From NCBI RefSeq assembly GCF_003610295.1, contig NZ_RAPV01000001.1:5518001-5582000 (forward strand): a stretch of 64,000 nt of DNA. The letters are read 5' to 3'. Source of the stretch: Paraburkholderia sp. BL23I1N1 (lineage in GTDB: Bacteria > Pseudomonadota > Gammaproteobacteria > Burkholderiales > Burkholderiaceae). Numbering within the stretch: position 1 is the stretch's first letter; every line of letters begins with the position of its first letter. The notes under the pieces were generated by a model, which was not told where the DNA came from, made no database searches, and worked only from the letters and a program-made list of their open reading frames with translations. This document shows, in pieces, positions 44,013 through 54,448 of this stretch. Made by a program: the position numbers and the translations under genes.

Positions 44013-45410
44013 TCAGTGACTGATCGCTTCCAGCGCGAGGCCTCGAGTTGGCGGTCCGAGCAGAATCATGCAGACGGCGACGAGCATCGAAATGCCGATA
44101 AAGACCGCGACGCCGGGTACGCCATAGCCGTGCAGCAGAATCCCGATCGCCAGGCCCGCGAAAGCAGCGGAAATCCGGCTCCATGAGTAGACGAATCCGA
44201 TGGCCCGGGCACGAACACGGGTTGGATACAGCTCCGCCTGGTAGCCGTGATAGGCGTAAGACATGATGTTCGACGAGAGCGTAAATAGCACGCCGAGGGT
44301 AATCAGCAGCCACGGCTCGGAGGCTTGTGAGAACAGCGCGATCACGACCGCCATGGTGACAAGACCGCCAATGATCTGAACCTTGCGCTCCACCCGGTCG
44401 GCAAACCAGGTGCCGAGCAGCGGGCCGAATGGGTTGGCAATAGCGATCAAGAATGCATAACCAAGGCTGGCAGTCACATGAATGCCGCGATGAATCAACA
44501 GCGTCGGCACCCAGGCCGCGAATCCGTAGAAGCCGATCACCTGGGCCATGTTGAAAATCGACAGGATGATCGTGCGGCGGCGATACTGGGGCGCAAAAAT
44601 TTCGCCCAATGTTCCCGCGCCTTTGCTCTCCGGCATGAGGGCCTGCGGTGCGACTAGCGGAATGCCTTTTTCCGCGACCACCCGGCGCTCGATATCCGCA
44701 ACGATGCGTTCGGCTTCGTCGATTCTTCCATGACGTGCCAGCCAGCGCGGGCTTTCCGGAATGTGGCGACGCAGGATCCAGACAACGATTGCGCCCACTG
44801 AGCCGATCAGAATCACGACCCGCCAGTAGTCGAGCCCGAACGGCCGCGTGCCTTTCAACGCAAAAGCAAGGAATGCCACCACCGGCACGACGCAGAACGT
44901 GATGAACTGATTGACGGCGTAGGCGCGGCCACGCTGCTGACTTGAAATCAGTTCGGAAATGTACGTGTCGATCGTTACCAGCTCAACCCCAATGCCAATC
45001 CCGGCAATGAAACGCCAGATATCGAGGCCCAAGCCTGACGTCTGGAATGCCATGATGATCGTGCACACCATGTACCAGATCAGCGACCACGTGAAGATCA
45101 TCCGCCGGCCAAACTGGTCGGCGACATAACCGAATACCAGCGTGCCGACCCACAGACCGGCGAACGTGGCGAAAACGAAGGTTCCGAAGCCGGAGACGGC
45201 CAGAGGTTGAAGAGACGCAAGAAACCCCAGCGATTCGGGCCTGAAAAGCCCGGACTGAGTCATACCCGGCGCAACGTACCCGGTAAAAAAGAGGTCGTAG
45301 AACTCGAACACACCGCCAAGTGAAATCAGGATCACCATGGTCCAGATGGTGCGCGATGGCGGCAAACGGTCGAGCCGCGCGGCAATTTCGGCTGCTTTCT
45401 GCTGGGACAT
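44013..45410 (-). CDS. MFS transporter (sugar/metabolite porter type)
   Basis: A 465-residue protein with 12 predicted membrane segments, the signature GYVADQFGRRMIF after segment 2, RFIAGIGIGVEL in segment 4 and PESPRWL after segment 6, which are typical of the sugar-porter and metabolite:H+ symporter MFS branches. The substrate cannot be told from sequence. It is placed between two Cache chemoreceptors in the same orientation, suggesting uptake of a compound that the receptors detect, which is inference. Confidence 0.9.
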   Translation of the reverse strand: MSQQKAAEIAARLDRLPPSRTIWTMVILISLGGVFEFYDLFFTGYVAPGMTQSGLFRPESLGFLASLQPLAVSGFGTFVFATFAGLWVGTLVFGYVADQFGRRMIFTWSLIWYMVCTIIMAFQTSGLGLDIWRFIAGIGIGVELVTIDTYISELISSQQRGRAYAVNQFITFCVVPVVAFLAFALKGTRPFGLDYWRVVILIGSVGAIVVWILRRHIPESPRWLARHGRIDEAERIVADIERRVVAEKGIPLVAPQALMPESKGAGTLGEIFAPQYRRRTIILSIFNMAQVIGFYGFAAWVPTLLIHRGIHVTASLGYAFLIAIANPFGPLLGTWFADRVERKVQIIGGLVTMAVVIALFSQASEPWLLITLGVLFTLSSNIMSYAYHGYQAELYPTRVRARAIGFVYSWSRISAAFAGLAIGILLHGYGVPGVAVFIGISMLVAVCMILLGPPTRGLALEAISH

Positions 45411-45682
45411 AAAATCTCTCGCTTAGCGTGATCGGCACAATCGGCGTCGACACCACAAGATTTTCGTATGTGGCTGCGGCAACAGCTCCGCAGCTCAGTT
45501 CGCCGCCGGGATCTGGAACGCAATCTCGCACATATTGGCGACTGAACGCAATGCGTGTCAGTACCGACGCGCGCATGGGGTATGCCGAATCGCATGAGCG
45601 CGTTCTGACGATGGCATGCCACGCATGGGTGCAACGGGGAAAGCGCCTCGGCCAACGCCCCCGTTCACCCACTCTGGAACGC

Positions 45683-47269
45683 TCAGTTTGCCGTGGCGTG
45701 CGAGGTGGCGTGTGACCCGGTCTGCGAAAACCGGAACACGTTGACCGCATCGCGCAGGCTTTGCGCCTGCTCCTGCATCGACTGGGCAGCCGCGGCGGCC
45801 TGTTCGACCATGGCCGCGTTCTGCTGGGTCGTGTCGTCCATCTGGGCGATCGCCACGTTCACTTGCTCGATGCCGCGGCTTTGCTCCTCGGACGCCGATG
45901 AAATCTCGGCGATGATGCCCGTTACGCGTCTGACCGACTGGACCAGTGAGGCCATCGTGGCGCCCGCGCGCTCAACCTGCATCTTGCCGTCGTCCACCTT
46001 GCCGGCCGAATCCTCGATCAGGCTCTTGATCTCTTTCGCCGCGTCGGCGCTGCGGCGCGCCAGATTCCGCACTTCTCCCGCCACGACGGCGAACCCTCTA
46101 CCCTCTTCGCCTGCACGGGCCGCTTCAACTGCGGCGTTCAGCGCCAGGATGTTGGTCTGGAATGCGATGCCTTCGATCACCGCAATGATGTCGACGATGC
46201 GCGACGAGCTGGCCGCGATACCTTGCATCGTCGTCACGACCTGCTGCACCGCAACGCCGCCCTCACCAGCGATATTGGACGCGTCTTCGGCCATCCTGCT
46301 GGCCTCGTGAGCGTTGTGCGCGTTCTGCTTCACGGTCGCCGTGAGTTGCTCCATGCTGGCGGCGGTTTCGCTGATCGACGCCGCCTGCTGTTCCGTACGC
46401 GCCGACAGATCCTGATTGCCGGACGCGATCTGCTGCGCCGCTACCGTGATGGTTTCGGTCCCGCCTCGAATTGTGCGGAGCGTATCCACCAATCGGCGCT
46501 GCATCCGTTCCATCGCCGACAACATACTGTCGGCGTCGGTCCGGTTCAACGCTACCTCGCGCGAGAGATCGCCGTTCGCAATGCGCTCGGCGACGGAGGC
46601 CGCATACACCGGATCGCCGCCAAGACTGCGCGTTACATTACGGATGATCAGGATGAGCGCCGTTGAACTGAGTGCGCCGATCAGGAGAACGACGATAAAG
46701 TACTCCAGCAGATCGGCCTTGAACGCATCATTGATGTCGTTCACATACAGCCCTGAAATCAGATACCAGTCCCAGGGGGCGAACTGCTTGACGAAGCTGA
46801 TTTTCTCCACCCGGTCCGGCTTGCCGGGCAAGCGGCCCATATAGCGCACGAAACCCTGCCCATGCGCCTGCGCGACCTTCACCATCTCCACAAACAGCAG
46901 TTTGCCGTCCGTGTCCTTGTAGTCGCTGACATCTTTCATTCGCAGGTCAGCCAGCAAGGGATGCATGATGACCACCGGGCGCGCCGTTGTAATGATCATG
47001 TAACCATTACCCGGATAACGCATGGTGGCGAGTCGCGCTTTCGCCTGCTCCTGCGCCTGTTCGAGCGTCAAATGGTGCGCGTCCGCCTGCGCGGCATAGT
47101 CGGTGACGATTCCGCTGGCCGATTCCACAACGTTCTGGACCGCGCTCTGGCGGTCCGCCATCGTCCTTTCACGCGACTGCCACGCGGCCCAGCCTCCCAG
47201 AAACAGAAGGCCCAGCCAGGTGACCAGCAGCGCCAGCCACAACTTGGTGTTCAAACTGAGACGGCTCAC
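45683..47269 (-). CDS. Methyl-accepting chemotaxis protein with periplasmic Cache domain
   Basis: A 528-residue receptor built like the one at 42170-43807: membrane segments at about 8-28 and 188-208, a single-Cache domain ([39 protein letters not shown] in pattern), HAMP and a conserved signalling domain ([34 protein letters not shown] in part). The start codon is GTG at 47269 with GGGAGAG ahead. The two receptors are paralogues with similar design and may sense related ligands. Confidence 0.95.
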   Translation of the reverse strand: MSRLSLNTKLWLALLVTWLGLLFLGGWAAWQSRERTMADRQSAVQNVVESASGIVTDYAAQADAHHLTLEQAQEQAKARLATMRYPGNGYMIITTARPVVIMHPLLADLRMKDVSDYKDTDGKLLFVEMVKVAQAHGQGFVRYMGRLPGKPDRVEKISFVKQFAPWDWYLISGLYVNDINDAFKADLLEYFIVVLLIGALSSTALILIIRNVTRSLGGDPVYAASVAERIANGDLSREVALNRTDADSMLSAMERMQRRLVDTLRTIRGGTETITVAAQQIASGNQDLSARTEQQAASISETAASMEQLTATVKQNAHNAHEASRMAEDASNIAGEGGVAVQQVVTTMQGIAASSSRIVDIIAVIEGIAFQTNILALNAAVEAARAGEEGRGFAVVAGEVRNLARRSADAAKEIKSLIEDSAGKVDDGKMQVERAGATMASLVQSVRRVTGIIAEISSASEEQSRGIEQVNVAIAQMDDTTQQNAAMVEQAAAAAQSMQEQAQSLRDAVNVFRFSQTGSHATSHATAN

Positions 47270-47395
47270 TCCACTCTCCCGATACGTTCCGCCAACCAGG
47301 CGCGGCCGATCCGCGGCGCCTGGTTGCTTATCGGCCTGCCGCCGGGTTTCTGGAGTATGGAAAATGCGGACGCATCAAAAACCGCCGTAACGGAC

Positions 47396-47429
47396 GCGGG
47401 CGGCTCCCGTCATTCGGGAGGCCGCCCGC
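47396..47429 (-). terminator. GC-rich hairpin downstream of porin gene
   Basis: GCGGGCGGCTCCCG and CGGGAGGCCGCCCGC form a strong stem with one bulge, 20 bp after the porin stop. A T-run (TTTTT) comes about 12 bases after the stem on the minus strand. It is probably the porin transcription terminator. Confidence 0.6.
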
Positions 47430-47449
47430 TTCAGTACGCTGAGAATGTG

Positions 47450-48598
47450 TCAGAACGAGTGCCGCATCCCGATCCGAACGTCGGATTGCGTATTCGACGT
47501 CGACGGCGTGAAGCTGTAGCCGATCACCGCATTCACGCCATTCGAGGCTCGCAGATAGTCGCCGGAAACATAGACGTCGGTCCGTTTGGACAGCAGGTAG
47601 TGCAGCCCGAGCGAGCCCTGGTTCCAGTGATTGCCTTCGAAGCTCGTGTGCTGATAGCCGCCGTACAGGGCCAACGCGGGCGTGAAGTTGTACGACGCGC
47701 CCCCTTCATAAACCTGCATATGCGAGGTCTGCCCGAAGCCCTTGATCGTCGAATAGGTGAAATCGCCGGTGAGCATCAGGTTGCCGATCGTATAGGCGGC
47801 GCCGACCGCAAACGCACCTTGCTTGTCCACCGGGAATGCCGACGAGCTATACAGATCCGTCACCGCACCGGTGGCCGGATCGACGGAAACGGTCGGCTGG
47901 CCGAGGAAGGTGCGCGTACCGATCATCGCATAGGGGTCGAAGGCATAGATGCCGCTCGGATTGTTCAATTGCGTATACGCCGCGCCCATGTTGAACGGAC
48001 CGCGGTCATAATGCGCGCCCACGCTCCATGCGCTCTTCTGATGGAAGTTGCCGGCGGTGTTGCCGAACGAGTACATGCCGCCGAAGGTGAAGCCGGCGAA
48101 ATCGCTCGACAGGAACTTCACCGAGTTCGGCAGACGGTCGCCGTTCATCCGGTCGAAGTCGCCCTGGTGAATCGCGTAGCCGCTCGCCCATGCGGAGATG
48201 TTGTACAGGTAAACAAACTCTTCGGTCATGTCGAGCTGGTTACCGAACGAGAACGTCCCCCACGCGTTCTTGATGCCGACATAAGCCTGGCGTCCGAATT
48301 CGGCACCGCCGAAACCCAGCTGCCCATTGCTCAGGTGGAAACCCGATTCGAGCACGAAGACCGCTTGCAAGCCGCCGCCGAGATCTTCCACGCCTTTGAA
48401 ACCGATCCGGTTGCCGTACGAAACGCCGTCGTCGAATTTGAACTGGTGTGCGCCACCGGCATTGTTCACGTAGGTGATGCCGGCGTCCAGAATCCCGTAC
48501 AAGGTGACGCTGCTTTGCGCATGGGCCGCCGTCGGCGCGCAGACAGCGCTTGCCGCGAGAGCGAGTCCAGAAAGACTGACGGCATTTTTCTTTTTCAT
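47450..48598 (-). CDS. Outer-membrane porin (Gram-negative OmpC-like)
   Basis: A 382-residue precursor with a signal peptide (MKKKNAVSLSGLALAASAVCAPTAAHA) and a mature start SSVTLYGILDAGITYVNN typical of Burkholderiales trimeric porins. A 16-strand barrel is expected; the constriction loop includes FLSSDFAGFTFGGMYSFG, and the protein ends in RIGMRHSF with the terminal Phe needed for barrel assembly. It is general diffusion porin-like; substrate preference is unknown. It has its own terminator. Confidence 0.95.
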   Translation of the reverse strand: MKKKNAVSLSGLALAASAVCAPTAAHAQSSVTLYGILDAGITYVNNAGGAHQFKFDDGVSYGNRIGFKGVEDLGGGLQAVFVLESGFHLSNGQLGFGGAEFGRQAYVGIKNAWGTFSFGNQLDMTEEFVYLYNISAWASGYAIHQGDFDRMNGDRLPNSVKFLSSDFAGFTFGGMYSFGNTAGNFHQKSAWSVGAHYDRGPFNMGAAYTQLNNPSGIYAFDPYAMIGTRTFLGQPTVSVDPATGAVTDLYSSSAFPVDKQGAFAVGAAYTIGNLMLTGDFTYSTIKGFGQTSHMQVYEGGASYNFTPALALYGGYQHTSFEGNHWNQGSLGLHYLLSKRTDVYVSGDYLRASNGVNAVIGYSFTPSTSNTQSDVRIGMRHSF

Positions 48599-48867
48599 CT
48601 AGTTATCCCCTGCTCTGTGCCTGCGTATTTCATTGGATAAAGCGATCCCTGCCGCGCGCGATATTCCAACGCGCGGCGCTTCTCGCATGACGGGCAGTTC
48701 GAAACCGGTTGAGGCCGGTTGAAACGGATTGAAGCTATCGGCAGTACGTACAATCAGCTGCGATGACTGCAACGACGGATCAAGAATAAGGGTCCAGATT
48801 TATGAGGATTCGACCGGATGCGACATGAATCTGTCGAGTAGCGACCTCGAAGTCTGGAATGCCGAGG

Positions 48868-49821
48868 TTATTTCACGCCGAGTGCGGTTTGAACCGCTTG
48901 CAAGCCGTTGGCGCCACTTGCCGTGTTCACGCCGTCGAGCCACGACTTCAGCAAGTCGGGGTGGCGCTTGAGTGCCTCGGTGGCCGCCGCATCGAGGCCG
49001 GTCTTCTTCCCCAGCACCTCGGTGATCACGCCGTTCTCCAGATCGACGTTGAATGTGAGTTGCCTGAACAGCCGGCCAACATTCGGACACTGCTCGGCGT
49101 ACCCGCTGCGCGCAACGGTATTGACCGTTGCGCCGCCGTAGTTCGGGCCGAAGTACTTATCGCCGCCGTCGAGGTAAGTCAGCTTGAACTTCGTGTTCAT
49201 CAGATGCGGTTCCCATGCAAGGAACACGATCCATTTCTTCTCGCGCACGGCGCGGTCGACCTGCGTGAGCATGCCGGTCTCGCTCGATTCGACGAGCTTC
49301 CAATTGCCAAGCCCGTACGCCTTGTCGTCAACCATTTTCTTGATGTTCTGATTGGCCGGCGCCCCCGGCTCGATGCCGTAGATCTTGCTGTCGAACTTGT
49401 CGGCGTTCTTCGCGAGGTCCGCGAATGAATGCACGCCCGCGGCCGCTACGTAGTCGGGCACCGCGAGTGTGAACTTCGCATTGCTCAGATTCGGATGCAC
49501 GACCTCGATGGATCTTTCGTCTTCGAACGGTTTGACAACCGGCGCTTGCGCCGGCATCCAGTTGCCGAGAAACACGTCGATCTGCCCTTTTTTCAGGCCT
49601 TGATAGGTAATCGGCACCGACAGGTTCGCTACCTTCTGATGGTAGCCGAGCGCCTTCAGCAGCACGCCAGTCATTGCATTGGTGGCGTCGATGTCGGTCC
49701 AGCCGGGGCCCGCCATGTTGACCTGCGTGCAGGACTGCGGCTCGGCAGCCGCGGCAAAGGTAGCCGCCGCGCACAGCAGCGCGACGCCGGATACAGCCTG
49801 TTTAAAGAGCTTTTTCATCAT
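48868..49821 (-). CDS. choX: Choline ABC transporter substrate-binding protein
   Basis: A 317-residue periplasmic binding protein with a signal peptide (MKKLFKQAVSGVALLCAAATFAAAA). The motifs VNMAGPGWTDIDATNAM, GNWMPAQAPVVKPF, YGIEPGAPANQNIKKMV and LAWEPHLMNTKF fit ChoX-type proteins, which hold the choline quaternary ammonium in an aromatic box. It follows betC by 40 bp in one operon, linking choline sulfate hydrolysis to choline binding. The permease and ATPase genes are not next to it. Confidence 0.9.
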   Translation of the reverse strand: MMKKLFKQAVSGVALLCAAATFAAAAEPQSCTQVNMAGPGWTDIDATNAMTGVLLKALGYHQKVANLSVPITYQGLKKGQIDVFLGNWMPAQAPVVKPFEDERSIEVVHPNLSNAKFTLAVPDYVAAAGVHSFADLAKNADKFDSKIYGIEPGAPANQNIKKMVDDKAYGLGNWKLVESSETGMLTQVDRAVREKKWIVFLAWEPHLMNTKFKLTYLDGGDKYFGPNYGGATVNTVARSGYAEQCPNVGRLFRQLTFNVDLENGVITEVLGKKTGLDAAATEALKRHPDLLKSWLDGVNTASGANGLQAVQTALGVK

Positions 49822-49861
49822 GTCGGCTTCCTGGAGGTGGGGTAAATCATCAGCGGGGACA

Positions 49862-51400
49862 TCAACGCGTCACGGCGGGAAACCGTGCCATCGCTTCGAG
49901 CGTGTCGAGATCGATGTGGTTGCGCATATAGCGCTGGCTTGCATCGACATGCGGTTGCCAGTCCCATGACGCGACCGTGCCTTGCGTGGTGGCCTCGAAA
50001 TGGAAACGGCGGCGGCGCTGGCTTTGCAGTACTTCGTTGTGCAGTGCGGTGAGATCCCAGCGTCGTGCGATTTCCTCGCGAAATGCCGCGACCTGTGAGG
50101 TATATCCTGCGTGCGCCGCGAGGTTCTCGCGTTCGAGCGGGTCCGCTGTTACGTCATAGAGCTGGTCGGGATCGGCTGGCGTGTGAATGAATTTGAAGCG
50201 CCCGCGCCGCAGCATCACAATCGGCGCTATTGCGCCTTCCGCCAGATACTCGCCAATTGCTTCGTCGTGGGCACCTTGCGCGCCACGCAGATGCGACACG
50301 AGACTTTGACCGTCGAGCGAATCCGGCCAGACCGCCGGCTGATCGCCACGCGCCATTTCCACTAACGTGGGCAGCAGGTCGAGATGCGAGACCGACTCGT
50401 GCACCCGATGCGCGTCGAATTGCTGCGGCGCATGCACAATCAGCGGAACGCGGCAGCCGCCTTCGAAGAACGTCATCTTGTACCAGAGCCCGCGCTCGCC
50501 GAGCATCTCACCGTGGTCCGACGTCACCACGATGACGGTATCTTGCGCAAGTCCCGCCTGTTCAAGCGCTTCGAGAATCGCACCGAACTGGTCGTCGACA
50601 TAGGAAATCGCGCCGTAATAAGCGCGCCGTGCATTGCGGATCTGCTGGTCGGTGGGCGGCGTGCGGTCGGTTTCGCACACATGCCTCAAACGCTTCGAAT
50701 GCGGATCGGCGTCAGCGAGCGAATCGCGATGCGCGGGCAGCGCGATGTCTTCATCCGCGTACATGTCCCAGTACTTTTGCGGAATCGCGTACGGGTCGTG
50801 CGGATGCGTCAGCGAAGCGACCATGCAGAACGGCCGCGCATCTTTACCGGCATGCCGCTCACGCGCGATATCGAAGAGCTTCTGGCGTGTGGTGAACGTG
50901 ACTTCATCGTCGAAGTCCAACTGGTTCGTGCGCACGCAGGGACCCGCGTCGATCACCGAACTCATATTGTGGTACCAAGTAGGGCGTGTTTTGAAATCAT
51001 CCCAGTTTGGCGTCCAGCCGAAATCGGCGGGATAGATGTCAGTGGTGAGCCGCTCTTCGAAACCATGCAGCTGATCGGCGCCGCAGAAATGCATTTTGCC
51101 GGACAGGATCGTGCGATACCCTTCGGCACGAAGATAGTGTGCGAACGTCAGCGTTTGCGACGGAAATTCTGCTGCATTGTCATAAGCACCGATCGCGGAC
51201 GGCAGCTTGCCCGACAAAAAAGAAAAACGCGACGGCGCACACAGCGGACTGGCGCAATACGCCGAGTCAAATACCACCCCCTGTTTCGCGAGGCGATTGA
51301 GATTGGGCGTCTTCGTTAAACGATGTCCGTATGCAGCAAGCGCAAACGGTGTCATCTGGTCAGCCATCAGAATGAGAATATTCTGTTTCGTGTCAAGCAT
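49862..51400 (-). CDS. betC: Choline-sulfatase
   Basis: A 512-residue arylsulfatase-family enzyme. ILILMADQMTP holds metal-binding Asp residues, and SPLCAPSR is the Cys-x-Pro/Ala-Ser-Arg site in which Cys becomes formylglycine. SGKMHFCGADQLHGFE, SLTHPHDPY and VTSDHGEMLGERG complete the catalytic set. It hydrolyses choline-O-sulfate to choline and sulfate in the cytoplasm. The ATG at 51400 begins MLDTKQNILIL; the open frame continues upstream without protein character. A divergent LysR gene starts 151 bp away and probably regulates it. Confidence 0.95.
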   Translation of the reverse strand: MLDTKQNILILMADQMTPFALAAYGHRLTKTPNLNRLAKQGVVFDSAYCASPLCAPSRFSFLSGKLPSAIGAYDNAAEFPSQTLTFAHYLRAEGYRTILSGKMHFCGADQLHGFEERLTTDIYPADFGWTPNWDDFKTRPTWYHNMSSVIDAGPCVRTNQLDFDDEVTFTTRQKLFDIARERHAGKDARPFCMVASLTHPHDPYAIPQKYWDMYADEDIALPAHRDSLADADPHSKRLRHVCETDRTPPTDQQIRNARRAYYGAISYVDDQFGAILEALEQAGLAQDTVIVVTSDHGEMLGERGLWYKMTFFEGGCRVPLIVHAPQQFDAHRVHESVSHLDLLPTLVEMARGDQPAVWPDSLDGQSLVSHLRGAQGAHDEAIGEYLAEGAIAPIVMLRRGRFKFIHTPADPDQLYDVTADPLERENLAAHAGYTSQVAAFREEIARRWDLTALHNEVLQSQRRRRFHFEATTQGTVASWDWQPHVDASQRYMRNHIDLDTLEAMARFPAVTR

Positions 51401-51551
51401 TGGAGCGCGCCTCGAATAGAATCGCAAAGAGGGGTTCGGGTGTCGTTGCAAGCGGGAAAGCCGGCGTGCCGGCCCTGCGTGAACTCCACTATTGCCGTCC
51501 AATTCGCCGCTGTGAAGACGGCAAATCGTTATGTGCCTATAAGGGGGTGTT

Positions 51552-52466
51552 ATGTCGAGGCAGGATCGCTTGCCGCCAATGCAGGCACTGACCATGTTCG
51601 AATCGGCGGCGCGTCTCGCGAGTTTCACGGCCGCCGCGCGCGAACTGGGTTCGACGCAGCCGGCGGTTAGTCAGCGCGTGGTGCAACTCGAAGAAGCGCT
51701 AGGCGCACCGCTTTTCGAACGGGGCCATCGCGGCGTCACGTTGACGGAAGACGGCGTGCGTCTCTTCGAAGCGGTGCGCAGCGCGCTCGACACGATCCGC
51801 CTCGCCACCGCCGAGATCCGTGCGCGGCGCACGCCGCAAACCCTTACGCTTTCCACCGACTTCGGCTTCGCAACCTATTGGCTGATGCCGCGCCTGTCGC
51901 AGTTCAAGGCGTTGATGCCGGACGTCGACGTCAAGATCATCACGTCGCAGAACGTATTCGATCCCTCGCACGATCAGGCGGACATTGCGATTGCGTTCGG
52001 CGACGAAGATGCGGACTGGACCGCGCGCGGCGTGCTCAAGCTATTTCCGGAGCGTGTCACGCCCGTGTGCAGTCCGGCCTTTCTCGCGGCGCATCCGCAA
52101 TTGCGTACGCCGTCGGACCTGTTGAGCTTGCCGCTGCTGCATCTGGAACCTACCCAGCCGGCACGCTGGTTGTCGTGGGCCGACTGGTTCACGGCGCACG
52201 GTCTGGAAGCACCTGCCGCGCATCGCGGCATCACGTTCAACAGCTTTACGCTCGTGGCCCACGCCGCGATCATGGGCCAGGGCGTCGCGCTCGGCTGGGC
52301 GCCACTGGTCGACGAACTGCTCGCCACGGGGCAACTCGTCGAACCGTTCGACACGCCCGTGGTCACCGAGCGCGGTTATTTGCTCGTCACGCAGCGCGCG
52401 GCGACACCGGCGCTGAGCGCGTTCCGTCAATGGCTGCTCGGCGAATGTGGGCTCGATGCTGAGTGA
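51552..52466 (+). CDS. LysR-type regulator of choline sulfate use
   Basis: A 304-residue LysR protein with MSRQDRLPPMQALTMFESAARLASFTAAARELGSTQPAVS in pattern, the GcvA-like HTH, and FSTDFGFATYWLMPRL-type effector region. It is divergent from betC with a 151 bp shared promoter region. LysR regulators next to betC activate choline-sulfate genes in related bacteria. An AGGGGGTG ribosome site precedes the ATG. Confidence 0.9.
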   Translation: MSRQDRLPPMQALTMFESAARLASFTAAARELGSTQPAVSQRVVQLEEALGAPLFERGHRGVTLTEDGVRLFEAVRSALDTIRLATAEIRARRTPQTLTLSTDFGFATYWLMPRLSQFKALMPDVDVKIITSQNVFDPSHDQADIAIAFGDEDADWTARGVLKLFPERVTPVCSPAFLAAHPQLRTPSDLLSLPLLHLEPTQPARWLSWADWFTAHGLEAPAAHRGITFNSFTLVAHAAIMGQGVALGWAPLVDELLATGQLVEPFDTPVVTERGYLLVTQRAATPALSAFRQWLLGECGLDAE

Positions 52467-52630
52467 ACGCCATACCCCGGCGTTCCTTCATCCCGCCTCT
52501 GCACCGTCTGACGCTCCCATTCCAGTGCGACGGCGGTTAGCTTCTATCCCCGTGCCCCGCCGATTTGCTCTACTGCGATGATGCATGCCGCGCCCCGCGG
52601 CGTTGCCCCATTCGCCTATGTGGAGAGCGC

Positions 52631-53506
52631 ATGTCCGCCGATTCCCGTCCCGATCAACTGGTTCTCACTGTTGCGTGCCCGAGCGCGGCGGGCCAGGTTG
52701 CCGCCGTCGTCGGCTTTCTCGACCGGCACCATTGCTATATCGACGAACTGACCGTGTTCGACGACGACCTCAGCGAGCGCTTCTTCGTACGCTGTGTATT
52801 TCATGGTGCCGACACTACCGAGACCCTTCACATCGCGGCACTCAAGCGCGAATTCGAATCGATCGCCGAGCGTTTTCAGATGACGTGGGCAATGCATGAC
52901 GTCAACATGCGGCCGAAAGTTCTGATCATGGTGTCTAAACTCGAACACTGTCTCGCCGATCTGCTGTTCCGCTGGCGCATGGGCGAGTTGAAGATGGATA
53001 TTGTCGGCATTGCGTCGAACCATCGCGACTTCGAACCGCTCGCGCAACAGCACAACTTGCCGTTCCATCATTTGCCGATCACCGCCGACACCAAACCCCA
53101 GCAGGAGGCGCGTTTGCTCGACCTGTTCGAAACGTCAGGCGCCGAACTGATGATCCTTGCCCGCTACATGCAGATTCTCTCCGGCGAAACGAGCCGTGCG
53201 CTCTCGGCCCGCGCGATCAACATCCATCATTCGTTTTTGCCTGGTTTCAAGGGGGCGAAGCCTTATCACCAGGCGCATGCGCGCGGCGTGAAACTGATCG
53301 GCGCCACCGCGCACTTCGTCACCGACGATCTCGACGAAGGTCCGATCATCGAGCAGGTCGTGGAGCGCGTCGATCACTCGTACAGCCCGGAACGGCTGCT
53401 TGCGACTGGACGCGACGTCGAATGCATCACGCTTGCGCGAGCCGTGAAGGCGTTTATCGAGCGACGGGTATTTATCAACGGCGATCGGACCGTCGTGCTG
53501 CAATAA
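52631..53506 (+). CDS. purU: Formyltetrahydrofolate deformylase
   Basis: A 291-residue protein with an N-terminal ACT domain (VLTVACPSAAGQVAAVVGFLDRHHCYIDEL) and a formyltransferase-like hydrolase domain with INIHHSFLPGFKGAKPYHQA, ATAHFVTDDLDEGPII in pattern (catalytic His and Asp). It hydrolyses 10-formyl-THF to THF and formate. Next to betaine demethylation genes it can return one-carbon units released from methyl groups, as PurU2 does in pseudomonads. It ends in a strong terminator. Confidence 0.95.
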   Translation: MSADSRPDQLVLTVACPSAAGQVAAVVGFLDRHHCYIDELTVFDDDLSERFFVRCVFHGADTTETLHIAALKREFESIAERFQMTWAMHDVNMRPKVLIMVSKLEHCLADLLFRWRMGELKMDIVGIASNHRDFEPLAQQHNLPFHHLPITADTKPQQEARLLDLFETSGAELMILARYMQILSGETSRALSARAINIHHSFLPGFKGAKPYHQAHARGVKLIGATAHFVTDDLDEGPIIEQVVERVDHSYSPERLLATGRDVECITLARAVKAFIERRVFINGDRTVVLQ

Positions 53507-53538
53507 AAAAACGCCGCTAGAAATAGCGGCGTTTTTTT
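53505..53538. terminator. Bidirectional rho-independent terminator
   Basis: AACGCCGCTA-gaaa-TAGCGGCGTT has a 10 bp stem, with seven T on the plus strand after it and seven A before it (T on the other strand). It can stop purU from the left and the betaine-binding gene from the right. Confidence 0.93.
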
Positions 53539-53543
53539 GTAGA

Positions 53544-53570
53544 AGTTGCCGCTCAAAAGAAGCGGCAACT
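53544..53570. terminator. Second hairpin between convergent genes
   Basis: AGTTGCCGCT-caaaaga-AGCGGCAACT is a perfect 10 bp stem directly beside the first terminator, without its own T-run. It may add to termination of the minus-strand gene or stabilise its 3' end. Confidence 0.5.
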
Positions 53571-53590
53571 CATTCACGCAAAGCACTAAG

Positions 53591-54448
53591 TCACTTCACC
53601 CAGCTATCCACGCGATCTCCATGCGCGCTGATCCAAGCATCGGCAGCGGCCGTCGGCTTCTCGCCGTTTTGCGTGGCCAGCATCACGCTGTCGATTTCAC
53701 CCGGTTTCCATTGAAACTTCTTCAGGAACGCGACAACCGGCGGCGCCTTCGTCTCCAGTCCAGGGTTGATGACGCTATCCACGTGCTCCGCTTCGCCGAA
53801 CACCTTCTTCGGATCTTCGAGGAATTTGAGCTTGTACTTCGCGAACATCCAGTGCGGTTTCCAGCCGGTCACGATGATCGGTTTGCTGGCCGCTTCCGAA
53901 CGCGCCAGTTCGGCGGTCATCGCACTACCCGAGCTCGGCATTAGCTGATAGTCGAGTCCGTACGCCTTGATCGCTTCACTAGTTTTCTGCATCACACCCG
54001 CGCCGGCATCGATACCGACAATACGCGAGCCGAATTCCGCCTTCTTCGCTTCGAGATCGCCGACGCTTTTCACGTCAAGGTTTTCTGGCACGATCAGGCC
54101 GATCTTTGCATCGTTGAAGTTGGGCCCGAGATCGACGACCTTATCCTTGAAGTTGTTCCAGTACGCGCCATGCGTGACCGGCAGCCACGCGGACAGCGTC
54201 GCATCGAGGTCGCCACGCGCCACGCCTTGCCACATCACACCGGCCGCAACCGGCACGAGCTGCACCTGATAGCCGAGGCGCTTTTCGATCACGCGCGCGG
54301 CCACGTTCGATGTCGCGACGCTGTCGTCCCAACCTTCCACATAGCCGATCTTGATGGTCGGCTTGGTATCGGCCAACACACCCACACCGCTTGCCGCCAG
54401 CGCCGCACTCACCGCGCTCAACATCACCATCTTTCTGATCAGTCTCAT
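53591..54448 (-). CDS. Glycine betaine-type ABC transporter substrate-binding protein
   Basis: A 285-residue periplasmic binding protein with signal peptide (MRLIRKMVMLSAVSAALAASGVGVLA). The motifs IKIGYVEGWDDSVATSNVAARVIEKRLGY, LPVTHGAYWNNFKDKV, GIDAGAGVMQKTSEAIKAYGL and IIVTGWKPHWMFAKYKLKFLED in part fit OpuAC/ProX-like betaine-binding proteins. The start at 54448 has GGGAG eight bases upstream. It sits just after gbcB in the same direction, supporting uptake of betaine for the pathway. Confidence 0.9.
   Translation of the reverse strand: MRLIRKMVMLSAVSAALAASGVGVLADTKPTIKIGYVEGWDDSVATSNVAARVIEKRLGYQVQLVPVAAGVMWQGVARGDLDATLSAWLPVTHGAYWNNFKDKVVDLGPNFNDAKIGLIVPENLDVKSVGDLEAKKAEFGSRIVGIDAGAGVMQKTSEAIKAYGLDYQLMPSSGSAMTAELARSEAASKPIIVTGWKPHWMFAKYKLKFLEDPKKVFGEAEHVDSVINPGLETKAPPVVAFLKKFQWKPGEIDSVMLATQNGEKPTAAADAWISAHGDRVDSWVK

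Noticed and set aside
46862..48640. Plus-strand frame of 592 codons across the second chemoreceptor and porin
   Set aside because: It spans two clear genes on the other strand and their gap; no domain is recognisable.
48600..48867. Possible small gene between the porin and choX
   Set aside because: No start with a ribosome site and no coding pattern; it holds only the porin promoter and CCGGTTGA repeats.
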